Of a DNA stretch of 64,000 nt, positions 19,862 to 27,904 are shown piece by piece (position 1 is the first letter of the stretch; every line of letters begins with the position of its first letter). The DNA is taken from positions 1 through 64,000 of the forward strand of contig NZ_QFRW01000331.1 of the NCBI RefSeq assembly GCF_003265355.1, given 5' to 3'. This DNA is from Glycomyces dulcitolivorans. Lineage in GTDB: Bacteria; Actinomycetota; Actinomycetes; Mycobacteriales; Micromonosporaceae. The notes beneath the pieces are model-generated. The model searched no databases. It was given only the letters and a program-made list of their open reading frames with translations, and was not told the DNA's origin. Both the position numbers and the translations under genes were made by a program.

Positions 19862-20773
19862 CTAGTCGAGTTTCGCGAGTTCGGCGGCGGCGAGCGCGGC
19901 GGTCTTGGCGGCGCCGTCGACTCCGGTGTCACCGTTGACGATCGCGACGGCGTGGCGCAGGGTCACGGTGTCGCCGGGGGCCATCGGCAGCTCGGTGTCG
20001 AAGAAGGGGGCGGGGCAGACCGCGGCGAAGGGCGTCGAGCGGACGAACCACTTGACGGGGGCGCCGGGGTTGGCGGGGTGGTCGGTGAAGACGAGGGTGG
20101 AGGCGGCGTCGACGGAGTCGTGCGCGCCGCGGAAGGCCATCCAGTCGCCGCGGACGCCCATGAGCTCGTCGCCGCCTTCGCCGTCGGCGGTGTAGACGCG
20201 GCCTTCGGTGAAGGAGCGCGGTCCGCGCCAGAAGAAGCCGCCGTAGCCGGCGTTCTCGCGCCCTTCGGTGGTGGGGCTGCCCATGACGACGGTGTCCTTG
20301 GTGTCGTTGGTGAACGCGGTCGAGAACGACAGTACCCAGGTGTCGTCGGACAGGACGGTGATCGCGAAGGCGCGGGTCTCGGAGAAGAAGTGGCGCCCGT
20401 CCTCGGTGATCCAGTCGAGGCGCTCGACGGCCTTGACGCCGGTCTCGTCGGCGGTGAGCTGCGTGAACTCCTGGTGGACCATGGCGCCGTCGTTCTTCTC
20501 GTCGACGTAGCCGAGGTCGCGGCGGAAGGTGCGCCCGCCCCAGAAGTTCTCGGGTCCGGCGTTGGGCAGGGAGAGGGCGATGCCCTTGTGCCACACGTGG
20601 TCGTGGGGGCGGTAGAGGCTGACCTGGCGTCCGGCGAGGTCGCGGAGGGGCTCGAAGTAGGGGCGGGGGGATTCGAACTGGTCGTTGTCGGGTCGGTAGA
20701 CGTAGCGCAGGATCTCCAGGTCGCCCTTGGTGATCGAGAGCGCGGTGCCGTTGTCGTCGAGTTGCAGCGTCAT
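19862..20773 (-). CDS. PmoA-like (DUF6807) family protein
   Basis: This 303-residue protein of beta-rich galactose-mutarotase-like type contains YRPHDHVWHKGIALSLPNAG, ENFWGGRTF and HQEFTQL, typical of the family labelled PmoA. The name is historical; there is no relation to the copper membrane monooxygenase. Members occur with Gfo/Idh/MocA oxidoreductases in carbohydrate clusters, as here. GGAG lies upstream of the ATG. The gene lies between the oxidoreductase and the cupin in one transcript. A role in handling an oxidised sugar intermediate is inference. Confidence 0.8.
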   Translation of the reverse strand: MTLQLDDNGTALSITKGDLEILRYVYRPDNDQFESPRPYFEPLRDLAGRQVSLYRPHDHVWHKGIALSLPNAGPENFWGGRTFRRDLGYVDEKNDGAMVHQEFTQLTADETGVKAVERLDWITEDGRHFFSETRAFAITVLSDDTWVLSFSTAFTNDTKDTVVMGSPTTEGRENAGYGGFFWRGPRSFTEGRVYTADGEGGDELMGVRGDWMAFRGAHDSVDAASTLVFTDHPANPGAPVKWFVRSTPFAAVCPAPFFDTELPMAPGDTVTLRHAVAIVNGDTGVDGAAKTAALAAAELAKLD

Positions 20774-20805
20774 CGATGTCTCTCCGGTGTGGTCGGTACG
20801 GTCGG

Positions 20806-21903
20806 TCACTTGAGGTCGGGCCAGGGGGTGCCTGAGCCGTCCATGCGCTGGTAGAACGGGGAGGTGGGGTCGATGTCGCCGGCCCGGACGCGCTTGCCGG
20901 TGAACGCCGAGGCGTAGATGGCGGCGAGCAGTTCGAGGGTGCGGCGGGCGTCTTCGAGGGTGACGGGCGGGGTGCCTCGGCCGTCGAGGGCGTCGGCGAT
21001 GCGCTTGAACTGGGCGCCGTGGCCCGAGCCCTGGCCGCGCGGTTCGCCGGCCCAGGCGCGCTGGACGTCGTCGGCGGCCGATTCGATGGGGTGGATCTTC
21101 CAGTTGTCGTCGCCGTAGCCGTAGAGGTGGTCGAGTTCGACGGTGGCGGTGTCGAAGTCGAGGCGGATCTGGGAGACCTCGCGGGGGGACAGCAGCGAGT
21201 TGGTGATGACGACCGAGGCGCCGGAGGCGAGGGTGACGATCGCGTGCGAGACGTCCTCGGTGTTGGTCTGGCGGCGGTGGCGGTGCGCGGTGGCGACCAC
21301 TTCGGACCAGGGGCCGACGATGGACAGGAGCGTGTCGATCTGGTGGATGCCGTGGCCCATGGTCGGGCCCCCGCCCTCGGTCTCCCAGCGGCCGCGCCAT
21401 TCGACGGCGAAGTACTCCTCGGGCCGGAACCAGAGGGTGTCGCATTTGGCGACGGCGAGGCGGCCGAGGACGCCGGAGGCCATCATGTTGCGCACGCGTT
21501 CGGCCGCGGAGCCGAAGCGGTGCTGGGAGATGACGGCGAAGTCGGCGCTGGAGGCGGCCGCGGCGGCGGCGACCCGGTCGAACTCCTCCAGGCTGAGCGC
21601 CGGGGGCTTCTCGCAGACGACGCCGACGCCGGCTTCGAGGGCGGCGATCGCGCCGGGCGCGTGGGCGACCGGCGGGGTGCACAGGTCGACCAGGTCGAGC
21701 TCCTCGTTCGCGAGGAGCTCCTCGATCGAGGCGTAGCCGGCCGCGACGCCGAACTTGTCCTTGAACGCGTCCAGACGCGCCGTGTCGGGGTCGACGGCGG
21801 CGACGAGTTCGATGCGGCCGGAGACGTGTTTGCGCAGTTCGTCGGCGTGCAGGTGGGCGATGCCGCCGGTGCCGACGATGGCGAGGCGGTAGGTGGAGGA
21901 CAC
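20806..21903 (-). CDS. Gfo/Idh/MocA-family NAD(P)-dependent sugar oxidoreductase
   Basis: The GTG at 21903 has AAGGAG seven bases upstream and gives 365 residues. A Rossmann start (RLAIVGTGGIAHLHADEL) is followed by VDLCTPPVAHAPGAIAALEA and CEKPPALSLEEF, the EKP motif whose Lys is catalytic in this family. GHGIHQIDTLLSIVGPW carries the usual His. The C-terminal domain is alpha/beta. It presumably oxidises a sugar or sugar acid released by the adjacent GH3 enzyme; the substrate cannot be told. It is separated from the GH3 gene by 56 bases that contain an operator-like palindrome. Confidence 0.88.
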   Translation of the reverse strand: MSSTYRLAIVGTGGIAHLHADELRKHVSGRIELVAAVDPDTARLDAFKDKFGVAAGYASIEELLANEELDLVDLCTPPVAHAPGAIAALEAGVGVVCEKPPALSLEEFDRVAAAAAASSADFAVISQHRFGSAAERVRNMMASGVLGRLAVAKCDTLWFRPEEYFAVEWRGRWETEGGGPTMGHGIHQIDTLLSIVGPWSEVVATAHRHRRQTNTEDVSHAIVTLASGASVVITNSLLSPREVSQIRLDFDTATVELDHLYGYGDDNWKIHPIESAADDVQRAWAGEPRGQGSGHGAQFKRIADALDGRGTPPVTLEDARRTLELLAAIYASAFTGKRVRAGDIDPTSPFYQRMDGSGTPWPDLK

Positions 21904-21929
21904 AGGGGGCTCCTTCAGCACGGAGGTTC

Positions 21930-21943
21930 GGTAAACGTTTTCC
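21930..21943. promoter_or_regulatory. LacI-type operator candidate before the oxidoreductase gene
   Basis: GGTAAACGTTTTCC has the AAACGTTT centre and CG core typical of LacI-family operators, with one mismatched pair in 14 bases. It lies 26 bases upstream of the GTG at 21903, within the short gap to the GH3 gene. It would allow separate control of the downstream genes by the LacI protein encoded at 24545. Confidence 0.6.
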
Positions 21944-21959
21944 AGCGTCGCTGGCAATA

Positions 21960-24275
21960 CTAGCGGACAGCGCGCTCGACAGTGACCTGGGTCGCCAGCG
22001 CGCGGGCCCCGGGCTCGATGCGGCGCTCGCCGGTCACCTCGACCGTGACGCCCGCGGTGGTGTCGGCCGCGGAGCGGGCCGGGCGCAGTTCGAGCGCCCC
22101 GGATTCGACGGTCCACTGGCCGTCGAGGCCGATGAGCGCGGCCAGGTCGACCGGGACGGCGAAGTGCGCGGTCGCGGCCTCGCCGGGGTCGAGGTCGAGT
22201 CGGGCGAAGCCGACCAGGCGCTGAACGGGGCGGACGGTGGTGGCGACGGGGTCGTGGAGGTAGAGCTGGACGACCTCGGTGCCGGCGCGCTCGCCGGTGT
22301 TGGCGACGCGGACGGCGACCTCGATCCGCCCGTCGGGGGCGGTCTCGGGGCCGGAGAGCAGCTGCGGTGCGTCCCAGGCGAACTCGGTGTAGGTCAGGCC
22401 GTGGCCGAAGGCGTACCGGGCGGTGGGGTCGACCGAGGAGACCTCGGAGCGGCGGGCCAGCTGGGGGCCGAGGTAGGTCGCGGGCGGGGAGTCGCGGCGG
22501 GCCGGGATGCCCACGGGCAGGCGGCCCTCGGGCGCGGCGGCGCCGGTGAGGATCGCGCTGATGGCGTCGGCGCCCTCTTCGCCGGGCAGGAACGCCTGGA
22601 CGATGGCGGCGGCGCGTTCGGGGGCGGTGCCGAGGGCGTAGGGGCGCCCGGAGATGACGACGACGACGGTGGGGGTGCCGGAGTCGAGGACGGCTTCGAG
22701 GAGTTCGCTCTGGCGTCCGGGGAGCGCGTGGTCGGGGGCGTCGCAGCCTTCGCCGGAGGTGCCGCGCCCGAAGAGGCTGGAGCGGTCGCCGACGGCGATG
22801 ACGGCGAGGTCGGCGGCCGCTGCGGCGTTGGCGGCGGCGGCGATCTCGGTGTCGGTGGCCTCCAGGACCCAGCCGCCGGGCACGTGCTCGATCACGCTGC
22901 CGGGCAGGTCGATCGCGAGGCGGTCGGCGAGGGTGGCGATGGCGACGCCGGTGTCGACCTCGGGGTAGGGCTCGCCCGATTCGGGGTCGTACCGCATGTG
23001 GTGGTTGGGGAAGGAGTAGCAGCCGAGCATGGCGGCGGGGTCGGCGGCGACGGGGCCGAGGAGGGCGAGGCGCGCGGGGGCCTCGGTCAGCGGGAGGGTG
23101 CCGTCGTTGGCGAGCAGCACGATCGACTTGCGGGCGACCTCGGCGGCGAGCGCGCGGGCCTCGGGCGGGTCGAGGTCCACAGTGCCCGATGCGGCGGGGA
23201 GTTCGTCGAGCAGGCCGAGTTCGATCTTCTGGGTCAGGACGCGCTCGACGGCGCGGTCGAGGGTCTTCTCCTCGACGGACCCGTCGGCGACGGCCGCGCG
23301 GAGCGGTTCGCCGAAGCAGTCGGCGCCGGGCAGTTCGACGTCGACGCCGGCGTTCAGGGCCAGCGCGGCGGCGGCGGAGCGGTCGGCGGCGATGCCGTGC
23401 AGGGAGTTGAGGAAGTTGACGGCGAAGTAGTCGCCGACGATGGTGCCCTCGAAGCCCCACTCCTCGCGGAGGATGCCGGTGAGCAGGCGGGTGTTGGCGT
23501 GGGAGGGGACGCCGTCGTTGGCGGCGTAGGAGGGCATGACGGACTTGGCGCGGCCCAGGCGCACGGCCATCTCGAAGGGGGTCAGGTAGGTCTCGGCGAA
23601 CTGCCTGGGGCCCAGGTAGACCGGGCCGAAGTTGCGGGCGGCGTGGGAGGCGGAGTACCCGGCGAAGTGCTTGAGGGTGGCGACGACGCCCGCGTCCTGG
23701 AGGCCGGTGACGTAGGCGGTGCCGAGGACGCCGGTGAGGTAGGGGTCCTCGCCGATGGTCTCTTCGGTTCGGCCCCAGCGGGAGTCGGCCACGACGTCGA
23801 GGACGGGGGCGAGTCCCTGGTGGATGCCGACCGAGCGCATGGCGGTGGCGATCTGGCGGGCCATGGCGGCGACCAGGTCGGGGTCGAAGGTGGCGCCCCA
23901 GGCGAGGGCGGTGGGGAAGACGGTGGCGCCGTAGGCCATGAAGCCGGCGAGGCATTCGTCGTGGGCGAGGGCGGCGATGCCGAAGCGGCTGGTGGAGCGG
24001 ATGCGGGCCTGGAGTTCGGCGAGTCGGGCGGCGCCGGCGGCGGGGTCGACGCGGGCCGAGCCGAAGGGGCGGGTGAGCTGGCCGAGGCCGTGGGCGAGGG
24101 GGTCGGACTCGGCGGCGGCGCCGGTCTGCTCGCTCTGGTGGGGGGCCATGTCGCCGGCGTCGGCCTCGACTCCGCGCCACAGGCTCGACAGCTGCGCGCA
24201 CTTCTCTTCGAGGGTCATCCGCTTGACCAGCCCGGCGGCCCGTTCGGCCGCCTCCACAGGGGTGTCGGTGTCCAT
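21960..24275 (-). CDS. glycoside hydrolase family 3 (beta-glucosidase/xylosidase type)
   Basis: From the ATG at 24275 the product has 771 residues. It has the GH3 N-terminal barrel with LAPVLDVVADSRWGRTEETI and the nucleophile region TIVGDYFAVNFLNSLHG (Asp near 280). The alpha/beta sandwich contains VGDRSSLFGRGTSGEGCDAP, followed by a fibronectin-III-like C-terminal domain. There is no signal peptide, so it should cleave imported oligosaccharides in the cytoplasm. The GDYFAV form of the nucleophile motif is shared with actinobacterial xylosidase-like enzymes. No ABC sugar transporter is encoded in the window. It is divergent from the LacI gene. Confidence 0.92.
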   Translation of the reverse strand: MDTDTPVEAAERAAGLVKRMTLEEKCAQLSSLWRGVEADAGDMAPHQSEQTGAAAESDPLAHGLGQLTRPFGSARVDPAAGAARLAELQARIRSTSRFGIAALAHDECLAGFMAYGATVFPTALAWGATFDPDLVAAMARQIATAMRSVGIHQGLAPVLDVVADSRWGRTEETIGEDPYLTGVLGTAYVTGLQDAGVVATLKHFAGYSASHAARNFGPVYLGPRQFAETYLTPFEMAVRLGRAKSVMPSYAANDGVPSHANTRLLTGILREEWGFEGTIVGDYFAVNFLNSLHGIAADRSAAAALALNAGVDVELPGADCFGEPLRAAVADGSVEEKTLDRAVERVLTQKIELGLLDELPAASGTVDLDPPEARALAAEVARKSIVLLANDGTLPLTEAPARLALLGPVAADPAAMLGCYSFPNHHMRYDPESGEPYPEVDTGVAIATLADRLAIDLPGSVIEHVPGGWVLEATDTEIAAAANAAAAADLAVIAVGDRSSLFGRGTSGEGCDAPDHALPGRQSELLEAVLDSGTPTVVVVISGRPYALGTAPERAAAIVQAFLPGEEGADAISAILTGAAAPEGRLPVGIPARRDSPPATYLGPQLARRSEVSSVDPTARYAFGHGLTYTEFAWDAPQLLSGPETAPDGRIEVAVRVANTGERAGTEVVQLYLHDPVATTVRPVQRLVGFARLDLDPGEAATAHFAVPVDLAALIGLDGQWTVESGALELRPARSAADTTAGVTVEVTGERRIEPGARALATQVTVERAVR

Positions 24276-24329
24276 GCTGCTCCGCTCAAACGGCCCGGCG
24301 TGCGCCGAGGCTGCCGGTTCCGGGCCGAT

Positions 24330-24342
24330 AGTTTCTGAAACT
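24330..24342. promoter_or_regulatory. operator-like palindrome before the GH3 gene
   Basis: AGTTTCTGAAACT is a perfect 13-base palindrome around a central T, in an AT-richer patch 55 bases upstream of the GH3 ATG and in the divergent GH3/LacI gap. It is a candidate LacI-protein site controlling the GH3 transcript. Confidence 0.55.
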
Positions 24343-24456
24343 TTTCTGATCGTTTTCGATACAGGTTCGCACACCATAACATTGATGAAGCCTCAGTTCT
24401 AGCGTCAATCTGACGTTGGGATGCGTTTGCCCAGCACCCTGTTTGAGGACTTCCTA

Positions 24457-24469
24457 CCGAAACTTTCGG
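24457..24469. promoter_or_regulatory. operator-like palindrome before the LacI gene
   Basis: CCGAAACTTTCGG is a perfect 13-base palindrome around a central C, 75 bases upstream of the LacI TTG start. It shares the GAAACT core with the site at 24330 and probably mediates autoregulation. Confidence 0.5.
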
Positions 24470-24544
24470 GCGCGCTCCGGGAGCCGGGGAGGCGCGCTAT
24501 AGGATGTGCAGGCGAACCGTTGTCACCGGACCAGGAGAAGACCC

Positions 24545-25564
24545 TTGAGCGAAGCCGAACACGGGCGGATCACCATCCGCGCCATCGCCGACGAGGCCGG
24601 CGTCAGCGTGCCGACGGTGTCACGGGTCATCAACGGCCGCTCCGACGTCGCCCCCGAGACCCGCCGCCGCGTCGAGGAGCTGCTGAACGAGCGCGGGTAC
24701 CAGCGGCGCCGCTCGACCCGGACGCCCAGCCGCGCCCGCCTGGTCGACCTGGTGTTCAACGAGCTCGACAGCCCCTGGGCCGTGGAGATCATCCGCGGCG
24801 TCGAGGACGCGGCCCACGCGGCCGGAGTCGGTACCGTCGTCTCCGCCGTCCACCGGCGCCGGGCCTCGACCGAGCAGTGGCTCGACAACCTCCGCACCCG
24901 CGCCTCCGACGGCGTCATCCTGGTCGTCTCCCAGCTCGCGTCCCCGATCCTGGAGCAGCTGCGCCACCTGGGCGTCCCGATGGTGGTCCTCGACCCCTCC
25001 GGCGGGCCCACGATGGACGCCCCCGCGATCGGCGCGACGAACTGGGCCGGCGGCCTGGCCGCGACCGAGCACCTGATCTCCCTGGGCCACCGCAGGATCG
25101 GCTTCATCCACGGCCCCAAGCAGGTCCTGTGCTCGCGCGCCCGCTTCGACGGCTACCGCGCCGCCCTGGAGGCCGCCGACATCGTGTTCGACCCGGCCCT
25201 GGTCTACGACGGCGACTTCTACCACCAGTCCGGCTTCGACGCCGCCAACTCCCTGGTGCGCCTGGAGGAGCCGCCGACGGCGATCTTCGCCTCCTCCGAC
25301 CAGATGGCCTTCGGCGCCTACGAGGCGATCCGCCAGGCCGGGCTCCGCATCCCCGAGCACGTCTCCATCGTCGGCTTCGACGACCTGCCCGAGTCGCGCT
25401 GGACCTCCCCGCCCCTGACCACGGTCCGCCAGCCCCTGGCCGAGATGGGCGCCCTCGCCGCCCGCACCGTCCTGGAGATGGCCGCGGGCAACGAGATCGA
25501 CTCCCCGCGCCTGGAACTGGCGACGGAACTGGTCGTGCGCGAGTCCACGACCGCCGTCAAGTAG
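24545..25564 (+). CDS. LacI-family transcriptional repressor
   Basis: From the TTG at 24545, with AGGAGAAG upstream, the product has 339 residues. The N-terminal helix-turn-helix and hinge are clear (IRAIADEAGVSVPTVSRVIN, then NERGY), followed by a periplasmic-binding-protein-like domain (LVDLVFNELDSPWAVEIIRG, IGFIHGPKQV, IFASSDQMAFGAYEAI, IVGFDDLPESRWTSPPLTTV). It is divergent from the GH3 gene. It is the likely regulator of the GH3 - oxidoreductase - PmoA-like - cupin cluster, with a sugar released from the GH3 substrate as likely effector. Confidence 0.95.
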   Translation: MSEAEHGRITIRAIADEAGVSVPTVSRVINGRSDVAPETRRRVEELLNERGYQRRRSTRTPSRARLVDLVFNELDSPWAVEIIRGVEDAAHAAGVGTVVSAVHRRRASTEQWLDNLRTRASDGVILVVSQLASPILEQLRHLGVPMVVLDPSGGPTMDAPAIGATNWAGGLAATEHLISLGHRRIGFIHGPKQVLCSRARFDGYRAALEAADIVFDPALVYDGDFYHQSGFDAANSLVRLEEPPTAIFASSDQMAFGAYEAIRQAGLRIPEHVSIVGFDDLPESRWTSPPLTTVRQPLAEMGALAARTVLEMAAGNEIDSPRLELATELVVRESTTAVK

Positions 25565-25578
25565 ACCGAAACGCAGGC

Positions 25579-25603
25579 GGCCCCCGGCGCGATGCCGGGG
25601 GCC
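25579..25603. terminator. hairpin between lacI-type gene and bioB
   Basis: GGCCCCCGGC (25579-25588) and GCCGGGGGCC (25594-25603) pair perfectly with a five-base loop. It lies between convergent genes and can serve both. A U-run is lacking, as is usual in high-GC actinomycetes. Confidence 0.8.
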
Positions 25604-25622
25604 GTCGTCGTGTTCGGCGACC

Positions 25623-26690
25623 TCAGGCGTTGGGGGCGACGTCGGTGCCGGCGCCGCGGCGGCGGGGCTTGACGACCTCGCGGACCTCCTCCGGCACGGC
25701 GTCCAGGCCGAGCGGGACCAGGCCGGCGTCGGCGATGAGGGCGAGGTCGTCCTTGGCGGCCTGGCCCTCGCTGGTGAGGTAGTCGCCCAGGAAGATCGAG
25801 TTGACGACCTGGAGGGCCGTGGCCTGGAGGGTGCGCAGGTGCACTTCGCGCCCGGCGGCGAGGCGGACCTCGGCGGCGGGGTTGGCGAGGCGGACCATCG
25901 CCAGGATGCGCAGGCACCGGCGCGGGTCCAGGTCCCACTTGGCCTCCATGGGCGTGCCCTCGAAGGGCAGCAGGAAGTTGACCGGGATCGAGTCGACGTC
26001 CAGGCCGCGCAGGCCCAGGGCGACCGAGACGAGGTCGGCGTCGGACTCCCCCATCCCGGCGATCAGGCCCGAGCACGGGGAGAGGCCGGCGCCGTGGGCG
26101 GCGTTGACGGTGTCGACGCGGTCGGCGAAGGTGTGGGTCGAGCAGATCTCGGCGTACGTGTCCTCGGAGGTGTTGAGGTTGTGGTTGTACGCGTCGGCGC
26201 CGAGGTCGGCGAGGCGCTCGGCCTGGCCGTCCTTGAGCAGGCCCAGGCACGCGCACACCTCGACGCCGGGGGCGGCGCCCTTGACCGCGGCGATGGTCTT
26301 GCCGACCCGCTCGACGTCCATATCGGTCGGACCGCGCCCGCTGGCGACCAGGCACACGCGCGAGGCCCCGCCCGCGACGCCCGCGGCCGCGGCGTCGGCG
26401 GCCTGCTCGGGGGTGAGCCAGGTGTACTTGAGGACGTCGGCCTTGGAGCCCAGGCGCTGGGAGCAGTAGTTGCAGTCCTCGGGACACAGGCCGCTCTTGA
26501 GGTTGACGAGGTAGTTGAGCTTGACCGTGTTCCCGAAGTGGCGGAAGCGCAGTCGCGCGGCGGCGGCGACCACGTCCATCAGCTCGGCGTCGCCGCTCGC
26601 GAGGACGGCCTCCAGGTCGGCCGCCTCGGGGACGGTGCCGGAATCGGCGGCGGCGGAGAGTCGTGCGAGGGCGTCCTGGAGTGCGGTCAT
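25623..26690 (-). CDS. bioB: biotin synthase
   Basis: This radical SAM enzyme inserts sulfur into dethiobiotin. The 355-residue protein has the 4Fe-4S motif CPEDCNYC (Cys-x3-Cys-x2-Cys, about residues 69-76). Further [2Fe-2S]-ligand-type positions are [22 protein letters not shown] and the Arg/Cys-bearing [24 protein letters not shown] is the usual substrate-loop sequence. It stands alone; bioA, bioF and bioD are not in the window. The upstream 223-base divergent gap shows no biotin-repressor palindrome that I can recognise. Confidence 0.97.
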   Translation of the reverse strand: MTALQDALARLSAAADSGTVPEAADLEAVLASGDAELMDVVAAAARLRFRHFGNTVKLNYLVNLKSGLCPEDCNYCSQRLGSKADVLKYTWLTPEQAADAAAAGVAGGASRVCLVASGRGPTDMDVERVGKTIAAVKGAAPGVEVCACLGLLKDGQAERLADLGADAYNHNLNTSEDTYAEICSTHTFADRVDTVNAAHGAGLSPCSGLIAGMGESDADLVSVALGLRGLDVDSIPVNFLLPFEGTPMEAKWDLDPRRCLRILAMVRLANPAAEVRLAAGREVHLRTLQATALQVVNSIFLGDYLTSEGQAAKDDLALIADAGLVPLGLDAVPEEVREVVKPRRRGAGTDVAPNA

Positions 26691-26913
26691 GGCAAGATCT
26701 TGCCACAGCCGGGGGTTGCGGGACTTTCCGATGGTGCGGGTGGTATCGGGCGGAATGCCCTCCCGACATCACGCTCAGGCCGGAGCGTCGCGATCCGCCT
26801 ACACTTGCTACAGTGGGTGGTCGGTGCTGCGAAGGACGCGGCGGGCTGGTGGAGATCCCCCCTGCTCGCGTCTCCAATTGTGAACCGCCCGAACCATCCG
26901 GAGAGAATCAACC

Positions 26914-27849
26914 GTGCCGATCGCACCTGGACAGCCGGCGTTGATCGCCGTGGCAGTCGCGACCCTCTGGGCCCAGCCCTCCGCCGCCGGGCCCGAGGAC
27001 CGGCTCGCACTGGGCGTGCCGTCCGCCATCCGCGAATGGGTCGCCCGGCTCACCAACGACATCCGCGCCAACGGCCTCAAGGGACGCGTGCGCACCCAGT
27101 GCCTCCTCGGCACCCGCGTCGACGTCGAGCAGGTCGCCGACGGCTGGGCGAAGGTCACCTGCCCGTCGCAGGAGACCACCGGCTGGGTCCCCCTCGACCA
27201 GCTCGTGCACCCCGCCGACTCCAGCACCGGCGGCACCGAGTACCTCGTCAGCGCCACCGCCACGGCGGTGCGCGACGAGCCCGGCGGGGACGTGTCGATC
27301 CCCGGGGTGACCCTGGGGACGCGCCTGCGGGTCGTGGGCGAGGCGTACCGGGGCTGGGTGCCCGTGGCCCTGCCGGGGCCGCAGCAGCCCGGCTGGGTGC
27401 CCCAGCGCGACCTCACGGCCGAGCCTGCCGCGGACCTGTCGGCGCCCTCGACGGCGATGGTCGCCGCGGGCCTGGACGCGGTCAAGCTCGCCCAGCAGCT
27501 GCTGGAGATCCCCTACCTGCACGGCGGCGTCAGCGCCTACGGCATCGACTCCCCCGGGCTGGTGTGGATCGTCTACCGCCAGTTGGGGATCGACGTGCCG
27601 CGCTTCAACGAGGCGCTCATCGAGTCGGGCGAGGGCGTGGCCTTCGAGGACCTGCACCCGGGCGACCTGGTGTTCCTCGAACACGGCGGCGACCCGAAGA
27701 CCCCGGCGATCATGGCCGAGCGCAGCCAGTCCGACCTGCCCGAGGTGATCTTCTCCTCGCCGGTCTACGGCAAGGTCGTGGCCGAGTCGCTCAAGGACTC
27801 CGAGCTGGCGCGCATCACCGCGTGCCGGCGCCTGCCCGTCAGGGCCTAG
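26914..27849 (+). CDS. SH3 plus NlpC/P60-like protein lacking the catalytic Cys
   Basis: The 311-residue protein has a bacterial SH3-like pair of repeats (about residues 55-170, GWAKVTCPSQETTGWVPLDQ and YRGWVPVALPGPQQPGWVPQ). An NlpC/P60-type domain follows (about 185-311, IPYLHGGVSAYGIDSPGLVW and EDLHPGDLVFLEHGG). In active C40 peptidases the motif reads G(I/F)DCSGL; here it is GIDSPGL, so the nucleophile Cys is absent. The usual HVG(I/M) His motif is also missing. It may bind peptidoglycan or a protein without cutting. No convincing signal peptide is seen. The GTG start has GGAGAG upstream. Confidence 0.75.
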   Translation: MPIAPGQPALIAVAVATLWAQPSAAGPEDRLALGVPSAIREWVARLTNDIRANGLKGRVRTQCLLGTRVDVEQVADGWAKVTCPSQETTGWVPLDQLVHPADSSTGGTEYLVSATATAVRDEPGGDVSIPGVTLGTRLRVVGEAYRGWVPVALPGPQQPGWVPQRDLTAEPAADLSAPSTAMVAAGLDAVKLAQQLLEIPYLHGGVSAYGIDSPGLVWIVYRQLGIDVPRFNEALIESGEGVAFEDLHPGDLVFLEHGGDPKTPAIMAERSQSDLPEVIFSSPVYGKVVAESLKDSELARITACRRLPVRA

Positions 27850-27857
27850 ACGCACGA

Positions 27858-27895
27858 GAACGGCCCGCCTCCGTGACGATGGAGGCGGGCCGTTC
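27858..27895. terminator. bidirectional terminator between NlpC/P60-like gene and terC
   Basis: A perfect 15-base stem (27858-27872 with 27881-27895, GAACGGCCCGCCTCC and its complement) encloses an eight-base loop between convergent genes. Confidence 0.9.
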
Positions 27896-27904
27896 CGTGT
27901 TTCG

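Noticed and set aside
19862-20773. Subunit of methane monooxygenase, suggested by the family name PmoA
   Set aside because: The protein is soluble and beta-rich with no membrane helices or copper site, and lies in a sugar cluster. The name is misleading.
26691-26913. Biotin-repressor operator upstream of bioB
   Set aside because: No clear palindrome of the BirA or BioQ type was found in this gap.
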